Shown piece by piece: positions 1 through 9,198 of a stretch of DNA of 64,000 bases. Each line of letters starts with the position of its first letter. Position 1 is the stretch's first letter. The translations under genes and the position numbers were made by a program. Source of the DNA: Anaerocolumna cellulosilytica (GTDB lineage Bacteria > Bacillota > Clostridia > Lachnospirales > Lachnospiraceae); contig NZ_AP023367.1 in assembly GCF_014218335.1 (NCBI RefSeq), forward strand, positions 3,777,501 through 3,841,500, read 5' to 3'. Below the pieces are notes generated by a model. It saw only the letters and a program-made list of their open reading frames with translations. It was not told the DNA's origin and searched no databases.

Positions 1-924
1 GCATATTTCAGGTACATTTAATTCAGAACCTATTGATTCTCTACTAAGAGCATGAGCATTTAATTCTGCACCCATTGATTCTGCTAGTGATTTTGCGACT
101 GTTAAACCTAATCCTGAACCACCTTGACTTCTAGATTGATCTTGCATATAAAACCTTTCAAATAAGTGAGGTATATCATTCTCTGTTAGTACCTTGGTAT
201 CATTGATAAATGAAATAGATATACCTTGCTTACTATTTTTCATTAATATATGAAGGTATGTGTACGCATATCTTCCTGCGTTTTGGAATAGATTATGAAA
301 TATTCGTTCTAATGCCGACTCCTCTCCTAATACCCAGATTGGATAATCAGGAATATCTACTTCTACCTGTAAATGAGTTCTTTCCAAAATTCGATACAGT
401 CCTATAATGGATTCCCTTATAGTTTTTGTAATATCAACTTTGTTCAGAGGCAGTTTGTAGTCACCTGCATTTACTCGGGTAAAATCATAAAACTGTATCA
501 CCAAATTCTTCAAACTTTCAGCTTTATCTTCGATAATGTCTATTGTCTCAGAGCGTTCATTCTCATCTTTTATTGAATTATTCCAAGATTTTTTAATGAG
601 TTTCAAATACCCTAGTATTACAGTTAAAGGTGTGCGCAAATCATGACTTATATTCTCTATTTGTCTTTCAAAATCTTTTTCTCTTTTTTCATATTTTTGC
701 CGTTCCTTTCGTATCTCTTCTAAAGTGGTATTAAAAGCAGATAGTAATTTTCCTAAATGCCGATCCGGTATAGGTAGATGAAGCACCTGATTCTTTGTGA
801 AGTCCTGTTGTATATTGGTTATTTCTTTTATAACATGCTTAAAAGCATAGAGGATTGAAAAATAGCGAAAAGAAAAATATCCTCCCGTGATAACTGCTGT
901 AAAAATTAACACAATATACAACAT
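1..924 (-). CDS. Sensor histidine kinase (C-terminus cut by window edge)
   Basis: Read directly from the sequence: 308 codons open to the window edge. One N-terminal membrane segment (about residues 1-18) is followed by a linker, then the H-box around ISHDLRTPL with phospho-acceptor His94, the N-box around NLFQNAGRYA with Asn215, an F-box (FERFYM) and the G2 loop GGSGLGLTVAK. Only the last few residues should be missing. The ATG follows a GGGAGG-type Shine-Dalgarno. The short N-terminus with almost no extracellular loop resembles intramembrane-sensing kinases that control peptide-antibiotic ABC transporters; that role is inferred and fits the possible permease remnant just upstream. The partner response regulator is not in the window. 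Confidence 0.85.
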   Translation of the reverse strand, partial: MLYIVLIFTAVITGGYFSFRYFSILYAFKHVIKEITNIQQDFTKNQVLHLPIPDRHLGKLLSAFNTTLEEIRKERQKYEKREKDFERQIENISHDLRTPLTVILGYLKLIKKSWNNSIKDENERSETIDIIEDKAESLKNLVIQFYDFTRVNAGDYKLPLNKVDITKTIRESIIGLYRILERTHLQVEVDIPDYPIWVLGEESALERIFHNLFQNAGRYAYTYLHILMKNSKQGISISFINDTKVLTENDIPHLFERFYMQDQSRSQGGSGLGLTVAKSLAESMGAELNAHALSRESIGSELNVPEIC

Positions 925-955
925 CTAATAATTCCTCCCAGCTTTGTATTTTAAT

Positions 956-1039
956 TTACAATTCTCTTTTTTTCAATAACACGATACCCGAAAAATTAAA
1001 AACAACAATTCCAATCATCCCAGCAATGATACTCCTCGT
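956..1039 (-). pseudogene. Possible C-terminal remnant of an ABC-type permease
   Basis: About 27 codons ending in a stop, 31 bases before the kinase start, encode a hydrophobic helix and a charged tail (VVFNFSGIVLLKKREL). This resembles the end of lantibiotic-immunity/bacitracin-type ABC permeases, which often lie next to such kinases. An in-frame stop precedes it and no longer coding frame continues upstream, so it would be a decayed gene end. The stretch is short and chance similarity is possible. Confidence 0.35.
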
Positions 1040-1214
1040 TTAGAGTAAAGAAGTAGGCAAAATAACTTTTATTTCGTTTATTATATCAAAAATTTCATAT
1101 AGTTACATCTTGATTTTACAAATCTAAATCCATGCAAATGAAACAGCTGATTTACATAGCATAACAGTTGATAATACCCATTAACAGCACGCACATGTAT
1201 CCCTATTACGCGTA

Positions 1215-1260
1215 AAAACGCCTGGAGTCAAGATTTAAGAAGCTTGACTCCAGGCGTTTT
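1215..1260. terminator. Perfect 18-bp stem terminator
   Basis: Two 18-base arms (1215-1232 and 1243-1260) pair perfectly around a 10-base loop, with A-runs at one end and T-runs at the other, so it can work in both directions. It most likely ends the leftward alr-mazF transcript. The rest of 1040-1422 shows no gene. Confidence 0.85.
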
Positions 1261-1422
1261 CTATATAATAGCCTATTCTAAATAATATAAGCGTACTGAG
1301 TAAGATAGGATGGTTTCAATACACTTTTATAACATAAGGCTGTCCTTGTTGGTTCCTTAATCACTTTTTTATTATACTCTTATCCTATTAAAATTGTATG
1401 CAGAAAATTAATGTCCCGTTTC

Positions 1423-1779
1423 TTATTTAAAGTATGTATCTAATGCAAAACTTATAATCAGCGCACGATTAATTTTCTTTAATACGTCTTGGTCCAGATG
1501 ACATACTTTTTCTTTTAATCTTGATTTATCAATTGTCCTGACCTGCTCAAGCAAAATCACCGAATCCTTAATAATTCCATATTTGTCTGCATCTATTTCA
1601 ACATGAGTCGGAAGTTTCGCTTTATTCATTTTAGAAGTTATTGCCGCACATATTACTGTAGGGCTATGCTTATTTCCTGTATCATTTTGTATTATCAAGA
1701 CAGGGCGGACTCCTCCTTGTTCCGAACCAATAACAGGTCTTAAATCCGCATAGAAGATATCTCCACGTTTTATAATCAC
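1423..1779 (-). CDS. mazF: Type II toxin MazF/NdoA (mRNA interferase)
   Basis: A sequence-specific endoribonuclease of the MazF/PemK family, 118 residues as called. The N-terminus [20 protein letters not shown] is the family signature, followed by [12 protein letters not shown] and the conserved AAITSK segment. I chose the GTG start because it follows a GGAG Shine-Dalgarno by about 10 bases and gives the usual family length; an ATG 15 codons upstream has no ribosome site. It lies 96 bases after alanine racemase on the same strand, matching the alr-ndoA linkage of Firmicutes. No antitoxin reading frame lies between them or directly after the gene. Confidence 0.9.
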   Translation of the reverse strand: MIIKRGDIFYADLRPVIGSEQGGVRPVLIIQNDTGNKHSPTVICAAITSKMNKAKLPTHVEIDADKYGIIKDSVILLEQVRTIDKSRLKEKVCHLDQDVLKKINRALIISFALDTYFK

Positions 1780-1875
1780 TTTTCTCACACTCCATTTTAT
1801 GGCTTTAGTCTTATTATTTCCCATTTTTGACTTGTGTATTCCATAAAATGTTTTCTTTTCTGTGATTTGCTATAT

Positions 1876-3066
1876 TTATTCCCTTATCTCCACTGCTTTA
1901 CCGTTACGGTAATATATACGCGGTACTCTTTTTCCAACATTACATACGAATTCGTAGTTAAAGGAATAGGCTAAAGCTGCTAACTCTTCTACTGTTATGC
2001 GCTCGCCATTATCTTCACCAACCAAAGTTACAACGTCTCCCTGCTTAACCTCTTCAATGTTTGATGCATCTACCATAAACTGATCCATACATACTCTTCC
2101 AATTATAGGTGCTGCCTTTCCGTGTATTAAAACCCGCCCTTTGGAAGATAATTGTCTTGGGTATCCATCACCATAGCCCACAGGTATTGTTGCTATCTTA
2201 GTCTTTTTTTCAGTTACATATGTACTACCGTAACTAACTCCAATTCCTGCCTCAACTTCTTTTACATAGCTAACATGTGTTTTAATCTCCATTGCCGGCT
2301 CTAGTGGAATCCTTTTCTGTATTACCTCTTCGGAAGGATACATACCATAAGTGGCTATTCCGCTTCGTACCATGTCAAGATACGCTTCCGGTAAATCAAT
2401 AATACCTGCACTATTAGCCATATGCTTTACCGGAATATAAATTCCTTCTTCTTCTAATTGCTTTATGAATGACAAAAATCTTTCCAATTGCCTTTTTGCA
2501 GAAGTCTTATCAGACGCATCAGCACATGCAAAGTGGGAAAAGATACCTTCGATTTCAATGCCTTCTAGCCGGGCAATTTTTTTGACTTCTTCAATACTAT
2601 CTATACTATCATAAAAACCAATCCTAGACATTCCTGTATCGATTTTAATATGAATTTTGGCACATTTTTTTTCTCTCCTGGCTTCTATCGCTAATTCTTT
2701 TGCCGCGCAATACTGAAAAATAGTCTGCGTAATATCATACTCCACCAATTGCTTATACTGCTCCTTAGAAGTATGACCTAATACTAAAATAGGTTTATCA
2801 ATGCCATTTTTCCTTAACTCTATTGCTTCCTCTATAATTGCAATGCCATATGCATCCGCTAATGGATAGAGTGTTCTGGCGATGGGAACAGCTCCGTGTC
2901 CATAGCCATCTGCTTTTATAATTACCATTAGTTTTGCACCAGCAGTAAGCATATTTTTAGTCTTTTCTATATTATGATAAATGGCATCTAAATTGATATT
3001 GGCAGTTACCCTAAAATATCTGCCTTCTACTTCGTTCTCTTCGCTTTCATGATTCTCTGCTGTCAT
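1876..3066 (-). CDS. alr: Alanine racemase
   Basis: PLP-dependent interconversion of L- and D-alanine, providing D-Ala for peptidoglycan; cytoplasmic dimer. The PLP lysine is Lys51 in KADGYGHG, and the opposing catalytic tyrosine is in GVSYGSTY (about residue 279), followed by IPVGYGDGYPR. Length 396 is normal. The ATG follows a GGAGG site. It sits between NAD(P)HX repair and mazF in a leftward gene run. Confidence 0.96.
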   Translation of the reverse strand: MTAENHESEENEVEGRYFRVTANINLDAIYHNIEKTKNMLTAGAKLMVIIKADGYGHGAVPIARTLYPLADAYGIAIIEEAIELRKNGIDKPILVLGHTSKEQYKQLVEYDITQTIFQYCAAKELAIEARREKKCAKIHIKIDTGMSRIGFYDSIDSIEEVKKIARLEGIEIEGIFSHFACADASDKTSAKRQLERFLSFIKQLEEEGIYIPVKHMANSAGIIDLPEAYLDMVRSGIATYGMYPSEEVIQKRIPLEPAMEIKTHVSYVKEVEAGIGVSYGSTYVTEKKTKIATIPVGYGDGYPRQLSSKGRVLIHGKAAPIIGRVCMDQFMVDASNIEEVKQGDVVTLVGEDNGERITVEELAALAYSFNYEFVCNVGKRVPRIYYRNGKAVEIRE

Positions 3067-3145
3067 ATATTCCTCCGTTTAAACAGTCCTTGCAGTGCAG
3101 TCACACCTGCTAAGTTACTATTGTAACTGCTAAATATTATTTTTT

Positions 3146-4699
3146 TTACATTTTAAGTACCTTCGGAAGCATATCTATAACATCACTGGCTATCAAGGAA
3201 TAATACCCTTTTTCTTCACTTGCCTTATCTCCTGCTAAGCCATGGACATACACTCCAAGTTCTGCCGCTTCCGTATACTCTGACCCTTGTGCAATGAAAG
3301 CTGCTATTATTCCAGTTAATGCATCTCCCATTCCGCCGGTAGCCATTCCATGGTTACCGGAGAGGTTAATATATCGCTTATTCTCACCTGCTACAATGGT
3401 ATGTGTATCCTTTATTATAAACCGGATACGATTCTGCTCTGTACATACATCCGCAGCTTTTAAAAGATTGTTTTTTATCTCTTTTAGCGGGCATCCCAGT
3501 AAAACAGATAATTCTTTCAAATGAGGTGTCAGTATAGTCTTCGCAGGCAGAATACCCGAAAGATATTTTATTCTTTCTTTGACATCCATATAACCATTTT
3601 TACTTATATCCCCAGCCAATAAAGTGATTGCATCAGCGTCTATTATAAGTGGGACATTCACATTTTTTACTACTATCTCCAAAAGCCTTTGTGATAGCTC
3701 TGACAGTCCCAGTCCCGGGCCGATTACAACAACGCTGGCCCACTCCAATTCTCTTAAAAGCTCTAAAGTTATAGCCTCTTCCCATCTATTCTCATAAGTA
3801 ACCACTAAAGCCTCCGGCAGCTGTGTCTGCAAAATAATTCTATTTTCCACTGCTGTCATAACCTTAACAAGGCCGGCACCAGAGCGATAAGCAGCTTTTG
3901 CTGAAAAATAACAGGCACCACTTACATTGACAGAACCGGCTATCACCAAAACCTTTCCATAGCTGCCTTTATTAGAATAGGCTGTTCTATTTGGTAATTT
4001 ATCTAAATCAACGGCATCATAGGTGAATCTTTTCTTGCTTAGCAAATGATCTATATGACTAGAAAAACCAATATCAGCAATGTTTACTGCTCCGGTGTAC
4101 TGCGGTCCGGGATATAGTAACTGTCCTGTCTTATAAAAACCAAAAGTAATTGTATAATCCGCTTTCACTGCTATGCCAAGAGGTTTACCGGTATCCGCCG
4201 ACAAGCCTGAAGGAATATCAACAGCGAATACAGTATAATTCCCCTTATTAATATGTTCAATTACTTCACGCTGATTCTCTCTTACTTCTTTGTTCAGACC
4301 AATACCAAAAATCCCATCGATAATAATAGTATATTCATTCCAGTCTATATTGTTATCAATAGATATGCCTAAATTTTGGGCGATGCTCAATTGCTGGCGA
4401 AATAATTCAGTGCCTTTACTCAGATTGCCTGACAGCAGTATATCAATTTCATAACCTTGCATATATAAAATGCGAGCCGCTGCTATCCCATCAGCACCAT
4501 TATTACCGATACCGCACACTGTTAGTATCTTATTCCTACTTTTACTAGGCGGACTAGTGTCAGATTCTATATATTTCTTAACGGTATTAGCAACTGCCAG
4601 AGCCGCACGTTCCATCAAAACAACCCCCGGAATACCGATTTTTTCTATGGTATATTTATCAATTGCTTTCATTTCAACTGAATCCACTATATTTTTCAT
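3146..4699 (-). CDS. nnr: Bifunctional NAD(P)H-hydrate epimerase / ADP-dependent dehydratase
   Basis: Repairs hydrated NAD(P)H: the N-terminal YjeF_N half epimerises R-NAD(P)HX, and the C-terminal carbohydrate-kinase-like half dehydrates S-NAD(P)HX using ADP. Visible N-half motifs are CGIGNNGADG and DIPSGLSADTG. C-half motifs are GSYGKVLVIAG, GPGLG, DADAITLLAG, LTPHLKE and the GNHGMATGGMGDALTG nucleotide loop. The full fusion is about 517 residues. Two ATGs lie in tandem; the second (chosen) is better spaced from the GGGAG site. Its leader carries the recurrent motif described at 4703. Confidence 0.93.
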   Translation of the reverse strand: MKNIVDSVEMKAIDKYTIEKIGIPGVVLMERAALAVANTVKKYIESDTSPPSKSRNKILTVCGIGNNGADGIAAARILYMQGYEIDILLSGNLSKGTELFRQQLSIAQNLGISIDNNIDWNEYTIIIDGIFGIGLNKEVRENQREVIEHINKGNYTVFAVDIPSGLSADTGKPLGIAVKADYTITFGFYKTGQLLYPGPQYTGAVNIADIGFSSHIDHLLSKKRFTYDAVDLDKLPNRTAYSNKGSYGKVLVIAGSVNVSGACYFSAKAAYRSGAGLVKVMTAVENRIILQTQLPEALVVTYENRWEEAITLELLRELEWASVVVIGPGLGLSELSQRLLEIVVKNVNVPLIIDADAITLLAGDISKNGYMDVKERIKYLSGILPAKTILTPHLKELSVLLGCPLKEIKNNLLKAADVCTEQNRIRFIIKDTHTIVAGENKRYINLSGNHGMATGGMGDALTGIIAAFIAQGSEYTEAAELGVYVHGLAGDKASEEKGYYSLIASDVIDMLPKVLKM

Positions 4700-4702
4700 C
4701 AT

Positions 4703-4745
4703 AAACTCCCATCTGTGCGTTTAGAGCTGCTAACCTAAACCTATA
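4703..4745 (-). promoter_or_regulatory. Recurrent leader motif, copy A
   Basis: On the minus strand, a small hairpin (GTTTAG / CTAAAC arms) is followed by GCACAGATGGGAGTTT, which ends in the Shine-Dalgarno of the nnr gene. Similar CACAGAT-GGAG leaders occur before the genes at 31093, 60667 and 61921, and without a gene near 12080. Confidence 0.45.
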
Positions 4746-4777
4746 TTTACCGAAAGGTATTTTAATTCATGATATTA

Positions 4778-4835
4778 GGGGTGCCGCAAAATACCAATAT
4801 GTTCTATTATGAAATATTGTATTTTGAGACACCCC
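4778..4835. terminator. Hairpin terminator
   Basis: A 17-base arm starting GGGGTG at 4778-4794 pairs with 4819-4835 (ending ACACCCC) with two mismatches. It lies between the coiled-coil gene (ending 4920) and the nnr leader, so it probably ends the rex-proximal transcript. Confidence 0.7.
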
Positions 4836-4919
4836 CCATTATGTTCTATATGATATTTTTAAAGACATTTAGGTAGGCTTTATATTGGCAAGATTCATCT
4901 AATTAAATATTGCAGTTAA

Positions 4920-5528
4920 TTATTTTTTCTTGATTGCTTCGTCTAGTTCCTGCATTAAACCTGCTCCCATTATATCATGCAGATAAGAATAAATAGCTGA
5001 ATTTTTCATTTCCATATCTTGCTTTTCTAATAACCGCTCTTTTAATTCCTCACGAATACCTGATATCCAGCTCGCGATTTCTGATATCCGCTTGGAATTA
5101 TTGTTTAATCTATTGTAACATACGGTTGCACTTTCAATAATCAGCTGTTCATTCAATGACTTTATCTGATAAGGAAGGTCAATTAACTCGTCTTCCGAGT
5201 TTTTCATCTTCTCGCTGATTTCTTTGATTAACTTTTGATTCCTGTCTAATTTTTTTGCTCTTTGCTTTCCGGCTGCATTCTCATTTACATCCATATTCGT
5301 TATAATTTCTTGCATTAGATTGGATTTAAGTTTCTTCATATCCTTCATGTCACCGGACAGCTTACCCTGCTGCTTTAACAAATCGTTAATTTTTGTCTCG
5401 AGTTCTTTAATATGAGCCGGCTTATCGTACTCCGGAAATAGCTCATGCCAGCGTTCATCTAAAGTAACAATGGGTATTTTTTTCCCTTTAAAAATTTTTT
5501 GAAAATCCACCTCAATATTTTTTTTCAT
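4920..5528 (-). CDS. Coiled-coil protein of unknown function
   Basis: 202 residues, rich in Lys and Glu, with long predicted coiled coils (about residues 40-90 and 95-180) and no membrane segment or signal peptide. The N-terminus contains IPIVTLDERWHELFPEYDK. I do not recognise a functional family; it resembles a conserved hypothetical of Lachnospiraceae. The ATG is placed at the codon with an AGGAAG site; an ATG 14 codons upstream has no ribosome site. It follows rex by 58 bases on the same strand and is probably co-transcribed. Confidence 0.75.
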   Translation of the reverse strand: MKKNIEVDFQKIFKGKKIPIVTLDERWHELFPEYDKPAHIKELETKINDLLKQQGKLSGDMKDMKKLKSNLMQEIITNMDVNENAAGKQRAKKLDRNQKLIKEISEKMKNSEDELIDLPYQIKSLNEQLIIESATVCYNRLNNNSKRISEIASWISGIREELKERLLEKQDMEMKNSAIYSYLHDIMGAGLMQELDEAIKKK

Positions 5529-5586
5529 TGGTTTACACTTCCTGTCGTGTGACCGTATACGGTCTCTCATATGGTTGATGTTTTGT

Positions 5587-6234
5587 CTACTCTTCTGTGT
5601 TACTTTCTTCCAGGGCTTTCAGATTATATGATAAGCGCATTAAACTCTCTGCCAAGTGTACATTTTCAACCATTACATCCTTGGGCAAATTCAAATCAAT
5701 GGGCGCAAAATTCCAGATTGCCTTGATTCCTAGTTTTGCTAATTCTTTTGCTATTGCTGGTGCCTTTAACTTAGGAATCGTTAATGCTGCTATATGAATC
5801 GTATTATTTTTAACAAACTCTTCCAGTTCGTCTATCATATGAATTTCTGTCCCGCGAATAGATATACCTTCCAGTCTGGGATTCACATCAAAAATTCCTT
5901 TTATAATAAAGCCTCTTCGTTCAAAGTCAGTGTAATTGGCTAATGCCTGACCTAAATTACCGGCACCGATGATAATAACATTGTAACATTTATCCAACCC
6001 CAAAATTTTACCTATCTCTGTATATAAATATTCAACATTATAACCGTATCCCTGCTGTCCAAAACCACCGAAATTATTCAAATCCTGCCTTATCTGGGAG
6101 GCAGTAACTTTCATTCTTTCGCTTAATTCTTTTGAAGATATACGTACCACGTCATTTTCAAGTAATTCCCCCAAATATCTGTAGTACCTGGGCAATCTCT
6201 GTATTACTGCCAATGATATTTCTTTATCCTGCAC
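5587..6234 (-). CDS. rex: Redox-sensing transcriptional repressor Rex
   Basis: Senses the NADH/NAD+ ratio and represses fermentation and electron-transfer genes. The N-terminal winged helix carries AVIQRLPRYYRYL and the recognition segment VTASQIRQDLNNFGGFGQQG. The Rossmann domain has NVIIIGAGNLGQALANY, and the C-terminal helix ends the dimer. The GTG start at 6234 is chosen because GGAGG lies 7 bases upstream, giving 215 residues, the usual length; an ATG 6 bases earlier is too close to that site. Confidence 0.95.
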   Translation of the reverse strand: MQDKEISLAVIQRLPRYYRYLGELLENDVVRISSKELSERMKVTASQIRQDLNNFGGFGQQGYGYNVEYLYTEIGKILGLDKCYNVIIIGAGNLGQALANYTDFERRGFIIKGIFDVNPRLEGISIRGTEIHMIDELEEFVKNNTIHIAALTIPKLKAPAIAKELAKLGIKAIWNFAPIDLNLPKDVMVENVHLAESLMRLSYNLKALEESNTEE

Positions 6235-6486
6235 GTTCATTCCTCCTTCACATGTGAAATAAATAGAATACCCCACTTTATTAAATTATTATATTTGATT
6301 GATATCAAAATATCAAGGGTCTGTTTCAAAATAACGTACAGTTGTTTACTTGACATTTTCTTAAGGTTACAATATGATTTTATAAGATAAGCAGCTTTTG
6401 AACTTAAACTGTTAAGCTGTGATTTGTAATAAAAAGACAGATATGTTTTTATCATATCTGTACAGAAGAAAGGTTTGGGAGATACA

Positions 6487-8421
6487 ATGATTTTAGCATG
6501 TCAAAACATCAGTAAGAGCTTTGGAACTGATCAGATATTAAATGATATATCCTTTCATATAAATGAACGCGAAAAGGCTGCCATTATTGGTATTAATGGA
6601 GCAGGCAAATCTACCCTGTTTAAAATTATTATGGGTCAGTTGCAGGCTGATTCAGGAGAAGTCATCTTTGCCAAAGGAAGCAGTGTAGGTTATCTGGCAC
6701 AGCATCAGGATTTGTCTACCGAAAATTCTATCTATGATGAAATAATGACCGTAAAAAAAGACGTTATAGAGCTTGACAATTCCATTCGTCGTCTAGAGGA
6801 AAACATGAAAACGGTTACCGGCAGAGAACTGGAGCAAATGCTTAGTACCTATACCCGTCTAACACATGAATTTGAACTTAAAAACGGTTATGCCTATAAA
6901 AGTGAGGTTGTGGGAATTCTAAAGGGTCTGGGATTTGTAGAGGCCGATTTTAACAAACCGGTTACAGCCCTATCCGGAGGACAAAAAACTAGAATTGCTC
7001 TTGGTAAACTTCTTCTTAGTACACCGGATTTAATTCTTCTTGACGAGCCTACAAACCATTTGGATATGGAATCCATCGCCTGGCTGGAGACCTATCTGCT
7101 TAACTATAACGGTGCAGTAGTTGTTATTGCCCATGACCGCTACTTCTTGGATAAAGTAGTTTCAAAGGTAGTAGAAATAGAAAATACGAAGGCAATCTGC
7201 TTTGAAGGTAATTACTCTGCCTTTGCAGAAAAAAAGGCTCAGCAAAGAGACGCCATGTTAAAGCATTATTTAAATCAGCAAAAAGAAATTAAACGTCAGG
7301 AAGAGGTTATTACTAAGCTGCGTTCCTTTAATAGAGAGAAATCCATAAAACGCGCGGAAAGCCGTGAAAAAATGCTGGATAAAATTGAGCGTGTAGACAA
7401 ACCGGTTATGGAACAGTCTCACATGTCGATTCGCTTAGAGCCGCATATTATCAGCGGCAACGATGTTCTTACTATTAAAGATTTATCGAAGTCCTATGAC
7501 GCTTTGAAGTTATTCGACCATCTGAACTTTGAGATTAAGCGAGGTGAACGTGTTTCCATTATTGGTAATAACGGTACTGGTAAAACCACTATTTTAAAAA
7601 TCATCAATCAACTCGTTTCTTATGATAGTGGTGAAATTAAATTAGGTGCGAAAGTAAAAATCGGTTACTATGATCAGGAGCACCAGGTTTTAAGTTCAGA
7701 GAAGACTCTATTTGATGAGCTGCAAGATACCTATCCACACATGGATAACACAAAAATACGTAATATCCTAGCTGCTTTTTTATTCACAAATGATGATGTA
7801 TTTAAGCGGATTAAAGATATCAGTGGTGGTGAGAGAGGTCGTGTTTCTCTTGCGAAATTAATGCTTTCTGAAGCCAACTTTCTGATACTGGATGAGCCCA
7901 CCAACCATTTAGATATTACTTCTAAGGAAATCCTTGAGAATGCCCTTGTAAATTATACCGGTACTGTATTATATGTATCCCATGACCGTTACTTTATTAA
8001 TAAAACTGCCACAAGAATTTTAGACTTAACCAATAAAAATCTCATTAATTATATAGGCAATTATGATTATTACCTGGAAAAGAAACCTGTTATGGAAATG
8101 ACCGCTTCATCTGCACACCATAACACTTCTTTTAAAGCAGAGGCGAGTACTTCCGAATCCAATCTGACCGAAACAAAGATGGATTGGAAGCTGCAAAAAG
8201 AAGAACAAGCAAAACTACGTAAAAAACAGAATGAATTGAAAAGAACAGAAGAAGAAATTCAAAAATTAGAAACCAGGAATGAAGAAATTGATACTCTTTT
8301 GGTACAAGAAGATGTCTTTACCAATGTTTCAAAATTATTGGAACTCAATAAAGAAAAAAAGACCATTGAAGAACGCTTAGAGGAATTATTGCTCCTCTGG
8401 GAAGAACTCGCTGATGCGTAA
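6487..8421 (+). CDS. ABC-F family ATPase
   Basis: A soluble twin-ABC protein (644 residues) of the ribosome-associated ABC-F group. Domain 1 has Walker A GINGAGKST, signature LSGGQKTR and Walker B LILLDEPTNHLDM. A charged linker (about 235-315) matches the P-site tRNA interaction motif region. Domain 2 has GNNGTGKTT, SGGERGR and LILDEPTNHLD. The C-terminal 90 residues are a Lys/Glu coiled coil as in YdiF/Uup types. It has no membrane segments, so it is not a transporter. The ATG follows GGGAG by 5 bases. Antibiotic protection versus housekeeping cannot be decided here. Confidence 0.9.
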   Translation: MILACQNISKSFGTDQILNDISFHINEREKAAIIGINGAGKSTLFKIIMGQLQADSGEVIFAKGSSVGYLAQHQDLSTENSIYDEIMTVKKDVIELDNSIRRLEENMKTVTGRELEQMLSTYTRLTHEFELKNGYAYKSEVVGILKGLGFVEADFNKPVTALSGGQKTRIALGKLLLSTPDLILLDEPTNHLDMESIAWLETYLLNYNGAVVVIAHDRYFLDKVVSKVVEIENTKAICFEGNYSAFAEKKAQQRDAMLKHYLNQQKEIKRQEEVITKLRSFNREKSIKRAESREKMLDKIERVDKPVMEQSHMSIRLEPHIISGNDVLTIKDLSKSYDALKLFDHLNFEIKRGERVSIIGNNGTGKTTILKIINQLVSYDSGEIKLGAKVKIGYYDQEHQVLSSEKTLFDELQDTYPHMDNTKIRNILAAFLFTNDDVFKRIKDISGGERGRVSLAKLMLSEANFLILDEPTNHLDITSKEILENALVNYTGTVLYVSHDRYFINKTATRILDLTNKNLINYIGNYDYYLEKKPVMEMTASSAHHNTSFKAEASTSESNLTETKMDWKLQKEEQAKLRKKQNELKRTEEEIQKLETRNEEIDTLLVQEDVFTNVSKLLELNKEKKTIEERLEELLLLWEELADA

Positions 8422-8442
8422 ACAACGACTATAATTGATAGT

Positions 8443-8494
8443 AAAAAGAGGATGTCCTGTATGGTGTTATTCATTGTCCAGGCATCCTCTTTTT
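8443..8494. terminator. Bidirectional terminator
   Basis: AAAAAGAGGATG (8443-8454) pairs with CATCCTCTTTTT (8483-8494), and the stem continues through CCTG/CAGG after one bulge. It lies between the convergent ABC-F and gntR genes and can end both. Confidence 0.88.
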
Positions 8495-8518
8495 CTTCTA
8501 TTTACGATTTGTTAGTTG

Positions 8519-9187
8519 TTACAAGCCTCTTTCGCTAATGTTCTTAATTGTATTCATAATATGTTCATGAGCCAGATTTTCTGCTCTTTCTCCGTCTCTT
8601 TGACGAATTGCATCTAATATGGCTGTATGCTCTTTGTTAGAGTTTGCCGCCCTAAGATCTGATGCTAGAGTAATTTTTCTGATTCTCTGCACATAGTGAT
8701 GAAAATCTGATAATACATGATTTAGTATTTTACTGCTGGAGGCTTCATATATTAACTGATGAAATTTGTTATCTAATTCTACGATTTGTTCGTGGTGCTC
8801 TTTCTTTGCATGAAATTCAGATAAGTATACGACTTCTTCTAATTCGTCAATCTGTTCCTGGGTAATATGTTCACAAGCCCATCTTGCACACAGCCCTTCC
8901 AGATAAGAACGGATTATATATATATCGTGAATATCCTTTTCTGAGATTCCGTTCACATACGCCCCTTTATTGGGTATTATGTTAACCAATCCTTCTAATT
9001 CCAACTGTCGCAGTGCTTCTCTGACCGGAGTTCGGCTTACTCCCAACTCTGCTCCAATTGTGGTTTCTTTCAGTTCTTCATTCTGGCTATAAACACCGGA
9101 CAAAATATCTTCACGGATTTTTTTAAAAACACGTCCACGAAGAGAATATTTGTCGGTAACTTCCTTATGAACATCTTTATCGTTCAC
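8519..9187 (-). CDS. GntR family regulator, FCD subfamily
   Basis: 222 residues. The N-terminal winged helix contains LGVSRTPVREALRQLELEGL, and the C-terminal all-helical FCD ligand domain contains the metal-binding pattern with DNKFHQLIY and EHTAILDAI. The GTG start follows AGGAGGG by 6 bases. It is the last gene of a Re-citrate synthase-IDH operon, 11 bases after IDH. The 12-bp palindrome over the operon promoter (11888-11899) is a likely site for it, suggesting autoregulation in response to a citrate-branch metabolite (inferred). Confidence 0.9.
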   Translation of the reverse strand: MNDKDVHKEVTDKYSLRGRVFKKIREDILSGVYSQNEELKETTIGAELGVSRTPVREALRQLELEGLVNIIPNKGAYVNGISEKDIHDIYIIRSYLEGLCARWACEHITQEQIDELEEVVYLSEFHAKKEHHEQIVELDNKFHQLIYEASSSKILNHVLSDFHHYVQRIRKITLASDLRAANSNKEHTAILDAIRQRDGERAENLAHEHIMNTIKNISERGL

Positions 9188-9198
9188 AAAATGCCCTC

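Noticed and set aside
6237-6455. Minus-strand frame between rex and the ABC-F gene
   Set aside because: No ribosome site; it lies in the divergent promoter region and overlaps the rex start.
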